Of a DNA stretch of 64,000 nucleotides, positions 1 to 8,751 are shown one piece after another. Every line of letters begins with the position of its first letter. The first letter of the stretch is position 1. Below the pieces are notes generated by a model. The model saw only the letters and a program-made list of their open reading frames with translations, made no database searches and was not told the DNA's origin. Source of the stretch: Candidatus Cybelea sp. (lineage in GTDB: Bacteria; Vulcanimicrobiota; Vulcanimicrobiia; Vulcanimicrobiales; Vulcanimicrobiaceae); NCBI GenBank assembly GCA_036489315.1, contig DASXFZ010000059.1, positions 40,541 to 104,540 of the forward strand. The letters run 5' to 3'. The position numbers and the translations under genes were made by a program.

Positions 1-5
1 GATCC

Positions 6-677
6 TTACTTCGTGCGCGCCCCGGTCGGCTGATACAGCTCGGTCGGGATCGGCGCTCCCGTGTTGTGAAAGTGCAGCATCTCCGCAAGCTGATTTGCCG
101 CGACAATCATCTCTTGGTTATAGTTCTTGATCCGCGACTTGAAGAAGTTGAAGAACACGACCGCGATGACCGCAATGATAAGACCGGTTGCCGTCGTGAT
201 CAGCGCTTCGGAGACGCCGGCGGCGACGACGGCCGGAGTCGAGTTGCCCTTCAGAGCGATATCTTGGAACGCGCGGATGATACCGAGCACCGTTCCGAAG
301 AGGCCGACGAAGGGGGCTATGACGGCGATCGTGCCGATGATCGGCAGATTACGCTCGAGCGAGTTGAGGTGCTCCATCAGCGCTATCGAAAGGGCGTCGG
401 TGATGTCGGCACGATTTTTCTCGCCGCGACGAAGCCCGAACTCGAGAATGCGCGGAAGCATCCCACGGTTTTTCTTACAGATTTCGATTGCGCCGTCGAG
501 GTCGTTGGCCGAGACCTTGGCTCCGATCTGTCGCAGCAAGCCCTTGGTATCGGAGTGCTGCATTTGAAAGAAGACAAGGCGTTCGATGACGACCGCGAGA
601 CCGACGATAGAGATGAGCAAGAGCAGCCACATATCCCAGCCGCCCTGCTGCATGAGACCCAAAAATCCCGAAAACAC
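6..677 (-). CDS. MotA/TolQ/ExbB proton channel family protein
   Basis: Inner-membrane channel subunit that uses the proton gradient to energise a TonB- or Tol-type envelope machine. The 223-residue protein has the family layout: a first membrane segment near residues 15-37, a long cytoplasmic stretch, then two hydrophobic segments near 113-135 and 155-180 with the conserved GLFGTVLGI motif. Length is normal for the family. The partner ExbD/TolR gene would be expected just beyond the left edge. The upstream gene on the same strand encodes a TonB-like C-terminal domain, which supports an energy-transduction role. TolQ and ExbB cannot be told apart from sequence alone. Confidence 0.9.
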   Translation of the reverse strand: MFSGFLGLMQQGGWDMWLLLLISIVGLAVVIERLVFFQMQHSDTKGLLRQIGAKVSANDLDGAIEICKKNRGMLPRILEFGLRRGEKNRADITDALSIALMEHLNSLERNLPIIGTIAVIAPFVGLFGTVLGIIRAFQDIALKGNSTPAVVAAGVSEALITTATGLIIAVIAVVFFNFFKSRIKNYNQEMIVAANQLAEMLHFHNTGAPIPTELYQPTGARTK

Positions 678-773
678 GGTGTGCTACCACCCTCCAATTA
701 ACGTTGCTGCGCGGCGACCATCCGCCCCGTGAGGGCGACCCATTGGCCTACCCCCGGATAAAGTCCTGGTGAT

Positions 774-2156
774 TTACGGCCCGCTTCCCGGCCGGGCACC
801 GGCTCCGCCGTTGAGGTTGTTCTTCACGAACGTTTCCACTTGAAGCGCGAGGGCTTCGTTGCCGTCGGCTTTGGCTTGCTGGTCGGCTTTGGCCAGCGCG
901 TCGGCGGCCTGCTTCTTGATTCCATCGTTGTGGCTGCCGGCCCATTGCCCCGTCAGCGCGATCCCTTCTGCAAAGTTGGCCTGAGCGTTGTTCGGCTGAA
1001 GAGCGAGTGCTTTGTCTGCATAACTCTGCATCCGCTTGTAGTCCGGCTTCGCGCTCTGCGCTACTGCAAACGCAGCCGAGACGTTCGCTGTGACCGCGAT
1101 CTGGGGGTCGCCCAGGGCCGCCGCCTGGTCGAAGTCTTTTAATGCGGTTTCGCTGTCTTTGGCGGCCACTGCCGCCTGGCCCGATTTCAGCAGGCTGGCG
1201 CCCATTGCGCGAGCGCCGGCCGTGCTCGAGGGATCGAGCTGCTTGATCTGCGCCGAGAGTGCTTGCGCACTTTGTACGTCGTTGTTCGCAAGGTAGGCTT
1301 GCAGCAGCTCGGAGTCGATGTTCACCTTCGACGAGACGGGAATTTTCGAATCCGCCATCGCGGAGTCGTGCGCCGCCTTCAGCGAGGCCAGCGCCGCGGC
1401 GTTATCGTTGCTGGCTAACTGCGCGACGCCGAGCGCGAACCGGGAGTTGGTGTCCGGAGCGAGGCTCATCGCCTTGTTCGCATAGCTCATCGCTTGCTCG
1501 GGGCTGCTCGACGCCGCTTTCACGGCGGCTGCCGCGAAGCTCTGGGCGGCTACCGCTTTGAACTGTGGAGCGATCGAAGGGACCTTATCGAACGCCTGCG
1601 CGGCGCCGTCGAAGTCTTGCGTATCGTACGACGCGATCCCGAGCATTTCGCGCAGCCCCTGGTCGTCCGGCGAGTTGAGGAGGGCGGCCTGCGCCTTCGA
1701 TTTGGCTTGCGCATACTGCTTCTGGCGGATCAGCGTTGCGATCTGGGTTGCCGCCGGCGAAAGCGTCCCGCTTGACGGCATGCTGATTCCCCCAGTCTCG
1801 CTCGGATTCTGGGCGACCGATTTGCCGTTGAACTTCAGCGTGAAGTCGTAGAAAGCGGTGATCGGCGTCGCGCCGCGGTGAGCCGGACGGTAGCTCGAGC
1901 TTTGGGCGATCTGCATCGCCGCCTGATTGTCGGCGGAGTTCGTCGAGCTGATCACGCGAATGACTTTGTGGGAGCCGTCGGCGTTCACCTGAACCTGCAC
2001 GACGACCTTGCCGCTGCCGGCGATGCCGGCCGTAGTCGAGCCTTGCTTGATCAGCTTCGCGGGCGTGTATTCGTTCGCATACTGCGCGAGAGCCCGGTCG
2101 CCGAGAACGCAAGACGCGATGGCGGCGATCGCAGCGATTTGAAAGAAGCGGTTCAT
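774..2156 (-). CDS. Secreted TonB C-terminal-like domain plus TPR protein
   Basis: A 460-residue exported protein. Residues 1-24 form a signal peptide ending ALA. Residues 30-115 resemble the TonB C-terminal fold (GSGKVVVQVQVNADGS followed by a YRPA segment). The rest, from about 135 to 440, is alanine-rich helical repeat of TPR type. A GAGG Shine-Dalgarno lies 7 bases before the ATG. It sits upstream of the TolQ/ExbB gene on the same strand, which suggests that it works in the periplasm with that channel. The exact partner is unknown. Confidence 0.7.
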   Translation of the reverse strand: MNRFFQIAAIAAIASCVLGDRALAQYANEYTPAKLIKQGSTTAGIAGSGKVVVQVQVNADGSHKVIRVISSTNSADNQAAMQIAQSSSYRPAHRGATPITAFYDFTLKFNGKSVAQNPSETGGISMPSSGTLSPAATQIATLIRQKQYAQAKSKAQAALLNSPDDQGLREMLGIASYDTQDFDGAAQAFDKVPSIAPQFKAVAAQSFAAAAVKAASSSPEQAMSYANKAMSLAPDTNSRFALGVAQLASNDNAAALASLKAAHDSAMADSKIPVSSKVNIDSELLQAYLANNDVQSAQALSAQIKQLDPSSTAGARAMGASLLKSGQAAVAAKDSETALKDFDQAAALGDPQIAVTANVSAAFAVAQSAKPDYKRMQSYADKALALQPNNAQANFAEGIALTGQWAGSHNDGIKKQAADALAKADQQAKADGNEALALQVETFVKNNLNGGAGARPGSGP

Positions 2157-2160
2157 TGCA

Positions 2161-2916
2161 TTACCTCAGGCGATTGGTACGAGGCGATTGCGCCGGCGGC
2201 CTGCGATGCCGTTTGAGCGCCTCGAGCTCTTTCTCGGTAAGGCCGCGTACGTGACCGGGCGGCAGCGAGCCGAGCCGCAACGGCCCAAATCGGGTACGCG
2301 TGAGAGCCAGTATCGGGTGACCGATCGCTTCGAACATTCGCCGCACTTGCCGATTGCGTCCCTCATGAATGGTCACGTCGACCACGGAGTGCTCGCGCCT
2401 GACCGCGAGCACCCGCAGCTTTGCGCCGGCCGCGCGGCCGTCTTCCAACGAAATCCCTTCCATCAGGCTGCGCACCTGATCGGGAGAGAGCCGCCCGGCG
2501 ATCTCCGCTCGATACGTTTTATCTACCCCAAATCGCGGATGGAGCAATTGATGTGCCAGCTCACCGTCATCGGTCATCAGCAAAGCGCCGGCGGTCGCGT
2601 AGTCGAGCCGGCCTACCGGAAAGACTCTCGGCCGGCCGGCGACGAGCTCGGCGACGGTCCGCCGGCCCTGTGGATCGTGCATCGTCGTTACGACCCCGAG
2701 CGGCTTATTCAGCAGAAGATAGGTCGGTTCGGCCGGCAGCGCGACGGGCGTGCCGTCGACCCGCACCTCGCTCCCCGGCTCGACTTGGGTCCCGAACTCT
2801 CGGACGGTCCTCCCGTCGATGTTGACTCGTCCGGCTGCGATCAGCTCGTCCGCGTGCCGCCGCGACGCGACCCCGGCCTGCGCAAGAAACCTGTTCAGCC
2901 GAATCGCCTGCCGCAC
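2161..2916 (-). CDS. rluB: Pseudouridine synthase, RsuA/RluB family
   Basis: Converts a specific uridine in ribosomal RNA to pseudouridine. An N-terminal S4 RNA-binding domain (residues 5-50, RLNRFLAQAGVASRR) is followed by the catalytic domain with the signature GRLDYATAGALLMTDDG, which contains the catalytic aspartate, and by GRNRQVRRMFEAIGH. At 251 residues it is of usual length for RluB/RsuA/RluE types; assignment to RluB, the 23S enzyme, is by general similarity. It ends 4 bases before the start of the TonB/TPR gene. Confidence 0.9.
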   Translation of the reverse strand: MRQAIRLNRFLAQAGVASRRHADELIAAGRVNIDGRTVREFGTQVEPGSEVRVDGTPVALPAEPTYLLLNKPLGVVTTMHDPQGRRTVAELVAGRPRVFPVGRLDYATAGALLMTDDGELAHQLLHPRFGVDKTYRAEIAGRLSPDQVRSLMEGISLEDGRAAGAKLRVLAVRREHSVVDVTIHEGRNRQVRRMFEAIGHPILALTRTRFGPLRLGSLPPGHVRGLTEKELEALKRHRRPPAQSPRTNRLR

Positions 2917-3059
2917 CCAGCCTCGTCTCTACTCGTTAATTTCGAGCTTAAACTACGGGCTAACCTGACGGCGAGGAGACTCGGACCGGCGAGCGGAGCC
3001 GCGGATTCGCGGGAGCGAGGAGGCCAAGCAGCAGGAGCGGAGCGGGGACGGCGGAGCGA

Positions 3060-4361
3060 CTAGTACTTTCCGTTATTGTTGTCTTCGTAACCGCGCGACA
3101 TCGAGAGCGCCTCCTTGGTAACCGTTTGGAGGAACTCTTCGTTCGTCCGCGTTTGCGCCATCTTGTCGAGGATGATCTCGGTGATGTCGCCCGTGTTGAG
3201 CACGGCCGTCGCGCGCCGCAGCATCCAGATCTTGCGCATCTCGTCGGGCGTGAGCAGAAGCTCTTCGTGCCGAGTGCCCGAGCGTTTGATATCGATCGCC
3301 GGAAAGACGCGCGATTCCGCGAGCTTGCGGGTGAGATCGATCTCCATGTTCCCGGTGCCCTTAAACTCTTCGAAGATCACGTCGTCCATCTTCGAGCCCG
3401 TCTCGATCAGCGCGGTCGCGATGATCGTGAGCGAACCGCCCTCTTCGATTTTGCGGGCGGCACCGAAGAATCGTTTCGGCTTGTGCAGCGACGCGGTGTC
3501 GAGCCCGCCGGAGAGCGTCCGGCCGGAGCTCGCGACGACCTGGTTGTACGCACGCGCCAGACGAGTGATCGAGTCGAGGAGGATCACGACGTCTTTTCCG
3601 AGCTCGACGAGACGCTTCGCGCGTTCCATCGTCAGTTCGGCAACTGCGGTGTGGTTCTCCGGATGCTCGTCGAACGTCGAGGCGACGACGTCGCCGTCGA
3701 TCGTGCGCTGCATGTCGGTGACCTCTTCGGGCCGCTCGTCCACCAGCAGCGCGATGATGTGCGCGTCCGGATGATTGATGGAGATCGAGTTTGCGATGTT
3801 CTTGAGAAGCGTCGTTTTGCCGGCCTTCGGCGGCGAGACGATCAGCGCGCGCTGGCCCATGCCGATCGGCGAGAACAGATCGATGACGCGAGTCGAAAGC
3901 TGCGTCGAGCGGACCTCGAGCTTGAAGCGTTCCTGCGGATAGATCGGCGTCCCCTTTTCGAAGAGTCGCCGCCCCTTGATCGCCTCGGGGTCTAAGTCGT
4001 TGACTTTGTCGACGCGGATGAGCCCGAAATACTTTTCGCTCTCTTTGGGGCGCCGTGCCTGACCTTCGACCATGTCGCCGCGCCGCAGCTCGAAGCGGCG
4101 GATCTGCGACTGGCTGACGTAGATGTCGTCGTTTCCGATATAGTAACCGGCACGCCGTAAGAACCCATAACCTTCCGGCAACACGTCGAGTATGCCGCTG
4201 GCAACTTCGATGCCCGAGCGGGCGATCTGTCCCTGCACGATCAGCTCGACGATTTCGTCCTTCTTGAGCTTCGCGGGGGTGAGAATCTCGATCTCGAGTT
4301 CTTTCGCGACCTCGATCAACTCGTTCTTCGTCTTATCGGCGAGCTGGGCCGCGGTGGTCAT
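3060..4361 (-). CDS. rho: Transcription termination factor Rho
   Basis: RNA-dependent ATPase/helicase that ends transcription of untranslated RNA. The 433-residue product has the N-terminal helical domain (ELIEVAKELEIEI), the cold-shock-like RNA-binding domain with YGFLRR, and the RecA-like ATPase with Walker A PPKAGKTTLL, Walker B VVILLDSITRLARAYN and the DEMRKIW region. The ATG at 4361 is chosen because the preceding in-frame 37 residues are arginine/proline-rich and unlike Rho. It is transcribed alone, with a probable promoter about 310 bases upstream. Confidence 0.97.
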   Translation of the reverse strand: MTTAAQLADKTKNELIEVAKELEIEILTPAKLKKDEIVELIVQGQIARSGIEVASGILDVLPEGYGFLRRAGYYIGNDDIYVSQSQIRRFELRRGDMVEGQARRPKESEKYFGLIRVDKVNDLDPEAIKGRRLFEKGTPIYPQERFKLEVRSTQLSTRVIDLFSPIGMGQRALIVSPPKAGKTTLLKNIANSISINHPDAHIIALLVDERPEEVTDMQRTIDGDVVASTFDEHPENHTAVAELTMERAKRLVELGKDVVILLDSITRLARAYNQVVASSGRTLSGGLDTASLHKPKRFFGAARKIEEGGSLTIIATALIETGSKMDDVIFEEFKGTGNMEIDLTRKLAESRVFPAIDIKRSGTRHEELLLTPDEMRKIWMLRRATAVLNTGDITEIILDKMAQTRTNEEFLQTVTKEALSMSRGYEDNNNGKY

Positions 4362-4668
4362 TGGCGGAACGTCTACCTGCGGGAGCTGTTCGTGATACGC
4401 CCCAGGATTCTGCCCAAAGTGGTGACGCCGGCGCGTACGGCGCCGCCGTCCTCCGCCGGGCGCGGGGCGCATATCAGTATTATTTACACGGTGTTCTGGG
4501 TTGGGCCGATGTTCGGTTTGCAGGACGCTATCTCTCTCATAGAGCTGCGCACGTCAAGCTTCGATCAGCGAAGGAGAGGCGGCCGTCGCAATCAGATCGG
4601 AGACGTGAGCGTGAGGATGTCAAATGATGTCGCGGCTGTCGACAAACGACCGCGACGCGACGACTCAC
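4362..4668 (-). other. Long 5' leader of rho
   Basis: About 300 bases between the likely rho promoter and the rho start contain no convincing gene. Long rho leaders that take part in autogenous attenuation are known in other bacteria, so this leader may have the same role; that is inference. Confidence 0.35.
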
Positions 4669-4698
4669 ACTATAGCACAGGCGCCCGGCCGGGTTCAA
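4669..4698 (-). promoter_or_regulatory. Probable sigma-70 promoter of rho
   Basis: On the minus strand TTGAAC (4698-4693) and TATAGT (4674-4669) are separated by 18 bases, close to the sigma-70 consensus. The -35 box overlaps the end of the glycosylase gene, and the next gene downstream is rho. Confidence 0.55.
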
Positions 4699-5294
4699 GC
4701 CGGGCTCAACCGAGCCGGTCCGCTAACAAACGGGCTCCCGGCCGCGTAGAATCGCAGCCGGCGCTGTGCGGCTTTCGTGAGACCGATGCGGCAACTGAGT
4801 CGCACGCGCGCGGGAACGCCGTCCGCGCGGGCCAGCCAAAGGCTGCGATCGGCAAAGAGATCGGTTCCGTCGAACGCCCGGTCGATCGCCAGCGCTTGGC
4901 AGAGCCGGCCCGGGCCGCGGCAGAGATCGCGCATCTCGCCGGCGCCGCGCCGCCGCTGCATCAACGGAACTCCGAGAAGCGGCTCCAGAGCGCGAATCAG
5001 CACTCCGGCACCCTCCCCGTCGGGCTCGCTGGAAAGGTTGAAGCAAAACGACGTGCCGTAGATTTGGTAGACGTAGGCGCGATGAGGCGGTCCGAAGAGC
5101 GTGGCGTTGCGAGGACTCCGCCCGGTGAAGGCGTGGCACGCCGGGTCGCCCGGCAGGTAGGCCTCCGTTTCGACGATGCGGCCGGCGACCGTGCCTTCTT
5201 CGCTCTCACGCACGAGAACGCAACCAAGAAGCGCGCGTGCTAACGCTTTGGTTTCTACCGGGAGATCCTGCGCGCCGAGGCGCACCAGCTTCAC
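4695..5294 (-). CDS. mpg: DNA-3-methyladenine glycosylase (AAG/MPG family)
   Basis: Base-excision repair enzyme that removes alkylated purines such as 3-methyladenine. The 199-residue protein shows family motifs in order: ALLGCVLV near residue 25, GRIVETEAYLPGDPACHAF with the catalytic glutamate, RNATLFGPPHRAYVYQIYG, NLSSEPDGEGAGVLIRALEP and GPGRLCQAL. Length is typical. The start overlaps the stop of the upstream 139-residue gene by 4 bases, so translation is probably coupled. The operon promoter carries a LexA-type box, which fits a DNA-damage role. Confidence 0.93.
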   Translation of the reverse strand: MKLVRLGAQDLPVETKALARALLGCVLVRESEEGTVAGRIVETEAYLPGDPACHAFTGRSPRNATLFGPPHRAYVYQIYGTSFCFNLSSEPDGEGAGVLIRALEPLLGVPLMQRRRGAGEMRDLCRGPGRLCQALAIDRAFDGTDLFADRSLWLARADGVPARVRLSCRIGLTKAAQRRLRFYAAGSPFVSGPARLSPA

Positions 5295-5710
5295 GCTGCT
5301 TGGTTCAGCGCTACTTCGGCCCTCGCCCTTTGCATCAAGTCGTCAGTCGGTCCGGCCGCTATTTCGAAGTTGCCGAGCGCATTGAGCGCACAGCGCAAAC
5401 GGACGTAAGGAAGCACGAGATTATCCGGCACCTCGGCGCGGGACGCCACCTCGCGAACAAAGTCTTCATCTGCCAGCACGAAGCGGACACCGGTGACGCC
5501 GAGCCGATGAATCGCTCGCGCAACGACCACCAGAGCCGCATAGCCCGCAGCACGCTCGACCGACGGGGAGATCTGCTTGATCCGAAATGGAAGGCGCAAA
5601 ACGTCCTGAGCGCCGGCGCGTTGGAAGGTTGCATAGGCCACGCCCCCTCCCGCCGGCCCGACGGCGTATCCGATCGCTACCTCGCTCGCCCGCTGCCCCG
5701 ATTTTTGCAT
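5291..5710 (-). CDS. RNase H-like fold protein, probably inactive
   Basis: A 139-residue cytoplasmic protein without a certain family. The middle (AAGYAALVVVARAIHRLGV, then VRFVLADEDFV) resembles the second helix and following strand of RNase HI-type folds. The usual glutamate after the first helix and the first catalytic aspartate are not seen, so catalysis is doubtful. It is the first gene after a promoter with an SOS-type box and overlaps the 3-methyladenine glycosylase start by 4 bases. A role in DNA damage response is inferred only from this context. Confidence 0.6.
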   Translation of the reverse strand: MQKSGQRASEVAIGYAVGPAGGGVAYATFQRAGAQDVLRLPFRIKQISPSVERAAGYAALVVVARAIHRLGVTGVRFVLADEDFVREVASRAEVPDNLVLPYVRLRCALNALGNFEIAAGPTDDLMQRARAEVALNQAA

Positions 5711-5730
5711 GTCATCACCCTCGTACCCTT

Positions 5731-5759
5731 ATTTTATGCGAACGTATGTTCGAGGTCAA
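5731..5759 (-). promoter_or_regulatory. Sigma-70 promoter with LexA/SOS box in the spacer
   Basis: On the minus strand TTGACC (5759-5754) and TAAAAT (5736-5731) are separated by exactly 17 bases. The spacer holds the perfect palindrome CGAACATACGTTCG (5739-5752), which matches the Gram-positive/actinobacterial LexA consensus CGAAC-N4-GTTCG. Bound LexA would sit between the two promoter boxes and block RNA polymerase. The -35 box overlaps the stop codon of the upstream glycosyltransferase. Confidence 0.8.
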
Positions 5760-6898
5760 GCGATCCGAGCCGGGTGCATCAAGCTAGCGTAGAGGCCTAG
5801 GGTCCGAGAGATCTGCTCCTCGACGGAAAAGCGGGCAGCGGCGGCGCGAGCGTCGGCGGCACGTCGCGGGTCCGGCAGTAAGGGCACCGCCGCCAAAGCC
5901 GCCGCGAACGCCGCCGGTTCGGCCGCGACGAGTACGCCGGCCGCACCGAGCACGTCGCGGTTCTGCGGCGCGTCGGCGGCGATCACCCAAAGCCCGGCCG
6001 CAAGCGCCTCTGCCTGCACGATGCCTTGGGTCTCGGTGATGCTGGGCATCACAAATGCGTCGGCGCTGGCATAGAGGTCGGGCAGCCGCGCCTGCTCGAC
6101 CAGCCCGAGAAACCGGATCCGGTTCTCGAGCCGAAGCGACTTCGCACGGCGACCCAACTCCTCGCGCAACGGACCATCGCCGGCGACCGCCAGGCACGCC
6201 TCCGGATCGCCGGCTCGAGCGAGGGCTTCGAAGAGAATCTCGATGTTCTTTTCCTTCGCGAGGCGTCCGACATAGAGGAAAAGCCGCGAGCCGTTTCGGG
6301 CGCCGGCCTGCCTGCGCAGTTCTTCACTGCGCCGCCCGGCGGCGAAGCGCGCGACGTCGATTCCACTGGGAACGGTTTCGACGCGCACGGTTACGCCAAG
6401 CTCGCGCAGGCGCGCCGCCATCGCCGGCGTCGGTGCGATGACCGCGTCGGCGAGGTTTGCGAATCTTCGCGTCAGCTGCGATGCGGCGAAGCGCGTGGCG
6501 TTTGCTTCAAACGGTACGTAGTGCGCGTAGGCCTCGAGCTGCGTGTGGTACGTGTAGATCAGCGGCATCCCGTAGCGGCGGGCGTAGCGCATCCCCATCC
6601 AGCCGGTGATAAACGGCGAGTGAACGTGAACGACACTGAGCCGTTCGATGACCGATTTGACTTCGCGCCGGCTGATGAGGGGCAGCGTGAGGCGATACGG
6701 AGTGGCGGGCAGCGGCAGTGATGGAATGCGGACGATCCGGCTCTCCGAACCGGTCGCGCCGGCCATCCTCGGGGCGAAGCAAAAGACCTCGTGGCCCGCC
6801 AGCTGCAGGCCTTGCGCCAGCGTCTCGACCGAGGCCACGACGCCGTTGACGACGGGGCGGTAAATTTCGGTAAACAGCCCCACGCGCAGGCGCTCCAT
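5756..6898 (-). CDS. Glycosyltransferase family 4
   Basis: GT-B fold enzyme that transfers a sugar from a nucleotide-sugar donor to a glycolipid or glycan acceptor. Of 380 residues, the N-terminal part has the family opening RVGLFTEIYRPVVNGVVAS and HVHSPFITGWMG, and the C-terminal part has FLYVGRLAKEKNIEIL and the donor-site motif ITETQGIVQAEALAAG. The ATG at 6898 is chosen because the in-frame 26 residues before it are not typical. Similar enzymes make phosphatidylinositol or diacylglycerol glycosides; the acceptor here is unknown. Confidence 0.88.
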   Translation of the reverse strand: MERLRVGLFTEIYRPVVNGVVASVETLAQGLQLAGHEVFCFAPRMAGATGSESRIVRIPSLPLPATPYRLTLPLISRREVKSVIERLSVVHVHSPFITGWMGMRYARRYGMPLIYTYHTQLEAYAHYVPFEANATRFAASQLTRRFANLADAVIAPTPAMAARLRELGVTVRVETVPSGIDVARFAAGRRSEELRRQAGARNGSRLFLYVGRLAKEKNIEILFEALARAGDPEACLAVAGDGPLREELGRRAKSLRLENRIRFLGLVEQARLPDLYASADAFVMPSITETQGIVQAEALAAGLWVIAADAPQNRDVLGAAGVLVAAEPAAFAAALAAVPLLPDPRRAADARAAAARFSVEEQISRTLGLYASLMHPARIA

Positions 6899-7215
6899 AG
6901 GCGGAATCTCTTCGCTTTGCTGCCCGAGGCGCCCGGTTCCGGAAAAGGAGCTTAGCAAGAAGGTGGCACCTTGCAAATTGTTACTTTTGACATATTTTCG
7001 CGCCGAGACGAGTGTGGTATAGTGCCCGGGTCAGCCGGGCCTGCCCAAATCGGCGAGCGGGCCACTCTAGTCTCGGCGTCTCCGTCGGATCCGTTGCCCC
7101 AGCGGCCGCACACGCCGCTTCACGTACAAAACGCGAATTGCGTTCATCGTCCGCCTCTCTGCGTGGTGTAGATTTGCAGACCGTGACGCGTTCCGGGAAG
7201 GAAAGGAACTACGGA

Positions 7216-7902
7216 TTGATCGGACGCGTACTCTGTGCCGCTTTCCTGGGCACCGCCCTCGCGGTGAGCCCTGCCTGGGCGGCCGCACCAACTGACCAGC
7301 CCGTCGCGGCCGGCGTCACCTGGCACGGCAACGGCCTCATCAGCTGGGAGCGAGTCGAACGGCGTTCGATCGCCCCGAAGACTATCACCCGCTTCAACTC
7401 GTCCCTCCAGCCCGGCACTTCCAAAGTCATCGCCCGCGGTCACGCTGGTTTGCGCGAAGTTCGCGTCGAGTATTTACAGCGCGACGGTGGGCGTGTGCGC
7501 GCTACGATCGTTTCGTCAGTCGTAATTCGGCCTGCAAAGCCGCGCATTTTGGCGCAAGCCATCGGTGCGTCGGCGCTGGCAGCGTTTGAAGCGCGCGGCA
7601 TCTCGCAGATGGCGGAGCTCGCGCGCGGCGCGATGCTGATGTTCGCGACGGCGTACACCGCCGGAAGTGCGGGAGGAAGCGGGATGACCGCGATCGGACG
7701 GCGCGCGGGTTACGGAATCGTCGCCGTCGATCCGAGAGTGATCCCGTTGGGGACTCACCTTTACATTCCAGGTTACGGAATCGCCGTTGCAGGCGACACC
7801 GGCGGCGATATCGTCGGCCGGCGGATCGATCTCGGCTTCGACACGCTCGGCGCGGCGATGGCCTTTGGCCGGCGCGCCGTTACCGTTTATCGTTTGAAGT
7901 AA
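7216..7902 (+). CDS. Secreted G5/3D domain protein, probable cell wall enzyme
   Basis: An exported protein of 228 residues. The TTG at 7216 is chosen because GGAAGGAAAGGA precedes it by about 8 bases and a clean signal peptide ending AWA follows at once. The mature part has a G5-like segment (about residues 40-115) and a C-terminal 3D domain (FATAYT, then GYGIVAVDPRVIPLGTHLYI, then DTGGDI), in which the three aspartates expected of MltA-like murein hydrolases are present. It lies just upstream of rsmA, as yabE does in Bacillus, which supports the YabE/Rpf-like reading. An AT-rich patch with TTGACA and TATAGT at about 6988-7024 may hold its promoter. Confidence 0.85.
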   Translation: MIGRVLCAAFLGTALAVSPAWAAAPTDQPVAAGVTWHGNGLISWERVERRSIAPKTITRFNSSLQPGTSKVIARGHAGLREVRVEYLQRDGGRVRATIVSSVVIRPAKPRILAQAIGASALAAFEARGISQMAELARGAMLMFATAYTAGSAGGSGMTAIGRRAGYGIVAVDPRVIPLGTHLYIPGYGIAVAGDTGGDIVGRRIDLGFDTLGAAMAFGRRAVTVYRLK

Positions 7903-7920
7903 GCGGCGTAAAATAAGGGG

Positions 7921-8751
7921 ATGCCGAGTCCCCGAACGATGCTTGCCCGATCGGCGCTGCGCCCGAAGAAACGCTTGGGGCAAAACTTCTTGCTCAGCGA
8001 GTCGACGGCGAATCGCATCGCCGAGTGCGCGCTGGACGGCGCTGCGAAGGAACTCTCCGTTTTCGAGATCGGCGCCGGCACCGGCGTCTTGACGCGCGCG
8101 CTGCTCGATCGAGGCGCCAAACTCACCGCGCTCGAGATCGACCCGGAGCTCGTCGAGATCTTGCACTCGCGCGCGGATCTCTCCGGCGCGCAGATCGTCT
8201 GCGGCGACGCGCTGGCGTTCGACTACGGCGCGTGGGCGGCCGGCAAGCCTTGGCGCGCCGCCGGCAATCTTCCGTACAATATCGCGACGCCACTGCTGCT
8301 GCGTCTGATCGAAATGTACGGCGGCCCGGATTCGATTACGGTAATGGTCCAGAAAGACGTTGCGGAACGTTTTGCGGCGCTGCCGGGTACGCGAGCCTTC
8401 GGAAGCCTCTCGCTCGCCGTCCAGTACGCGATGCGGGTCGAGCCGCTATTCACCGTACCCCCGCAAGCCTTTTACCCAGCGCCAAAAGTTTACTCGAGCG
8501 TCGTGCGGCTCGTTCGGCGCTCGCAGCCGGCAGTGCAGGTTCGCGACCTCGAACTCTTCTGGAAGGTCGTACGCGGTGCGTTCGCGTACCGGCGCAAGAC
8601 GCTCCTCAACAGTCTCGCGCTCGCAACCGAACTCGACCGCGCGACGATTGCGCGGGCGCTTTCTTCTTGCAATTTCGCACCGGAGCTTCGTGGTGAAAGA
8701 CTCGACCTCGGCGACTTCGCCCGGCTGGCCGACGAGCTGGCCAAAGGATAG
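7921..8751 (+). CDS. rsmA: 16S rRNA (A1518/A1519) dimethyltransferase
   Basis: Uses SAM to dimethylate two adjacent adenines in helix 45 of 16S rRNA during 30S maturation. The 276-residue protein has RLGQNFL near residue 18, the SAM-binding motif FEIGAGTGVLTRALL, EIDPEL, and the adenine-binding motif NLPYNI, then the family segment VPPQAFYPAPKVYSSVVRL. Length is normal. It follows the 3D-domain gene by 18 bases and its 3' end overlaps the CPBP protease gene in another frame. Confidence 0.97.
   Translation: MPSPRTMLARSALRPKKRLGQNFLLSESTANRIAECALDGAAKELSVFEIGAGTGVLTRALLDRGAKLTALEIDPELVEILHSRADLSGAQIVCGDALAFDYGAWAAGKPWRAAGNLPYNIATPLLLRLIEMYGGPDSITVMVQKDVAERFAALPGTRAFGSLSLAVQYAMRVEPLFTVPPQAFYPAPKVYSSVVRLVRRSQPAVQVRDLELFWKVVRGAFAYRRKTLLNSLALATELDRATIARALSSCNFAPELRGERLDLGDFARLADELAKG

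Noticed and set aside
7020..7215. c-di-AMP (ydaO) riboswitch before the 3D-domain wall protein gene
   Set aside because: These riboswitches often precede wall hydrolase genes, but the conserved core around the CGAATCC and AGCTAAC segments is not present in this leader.
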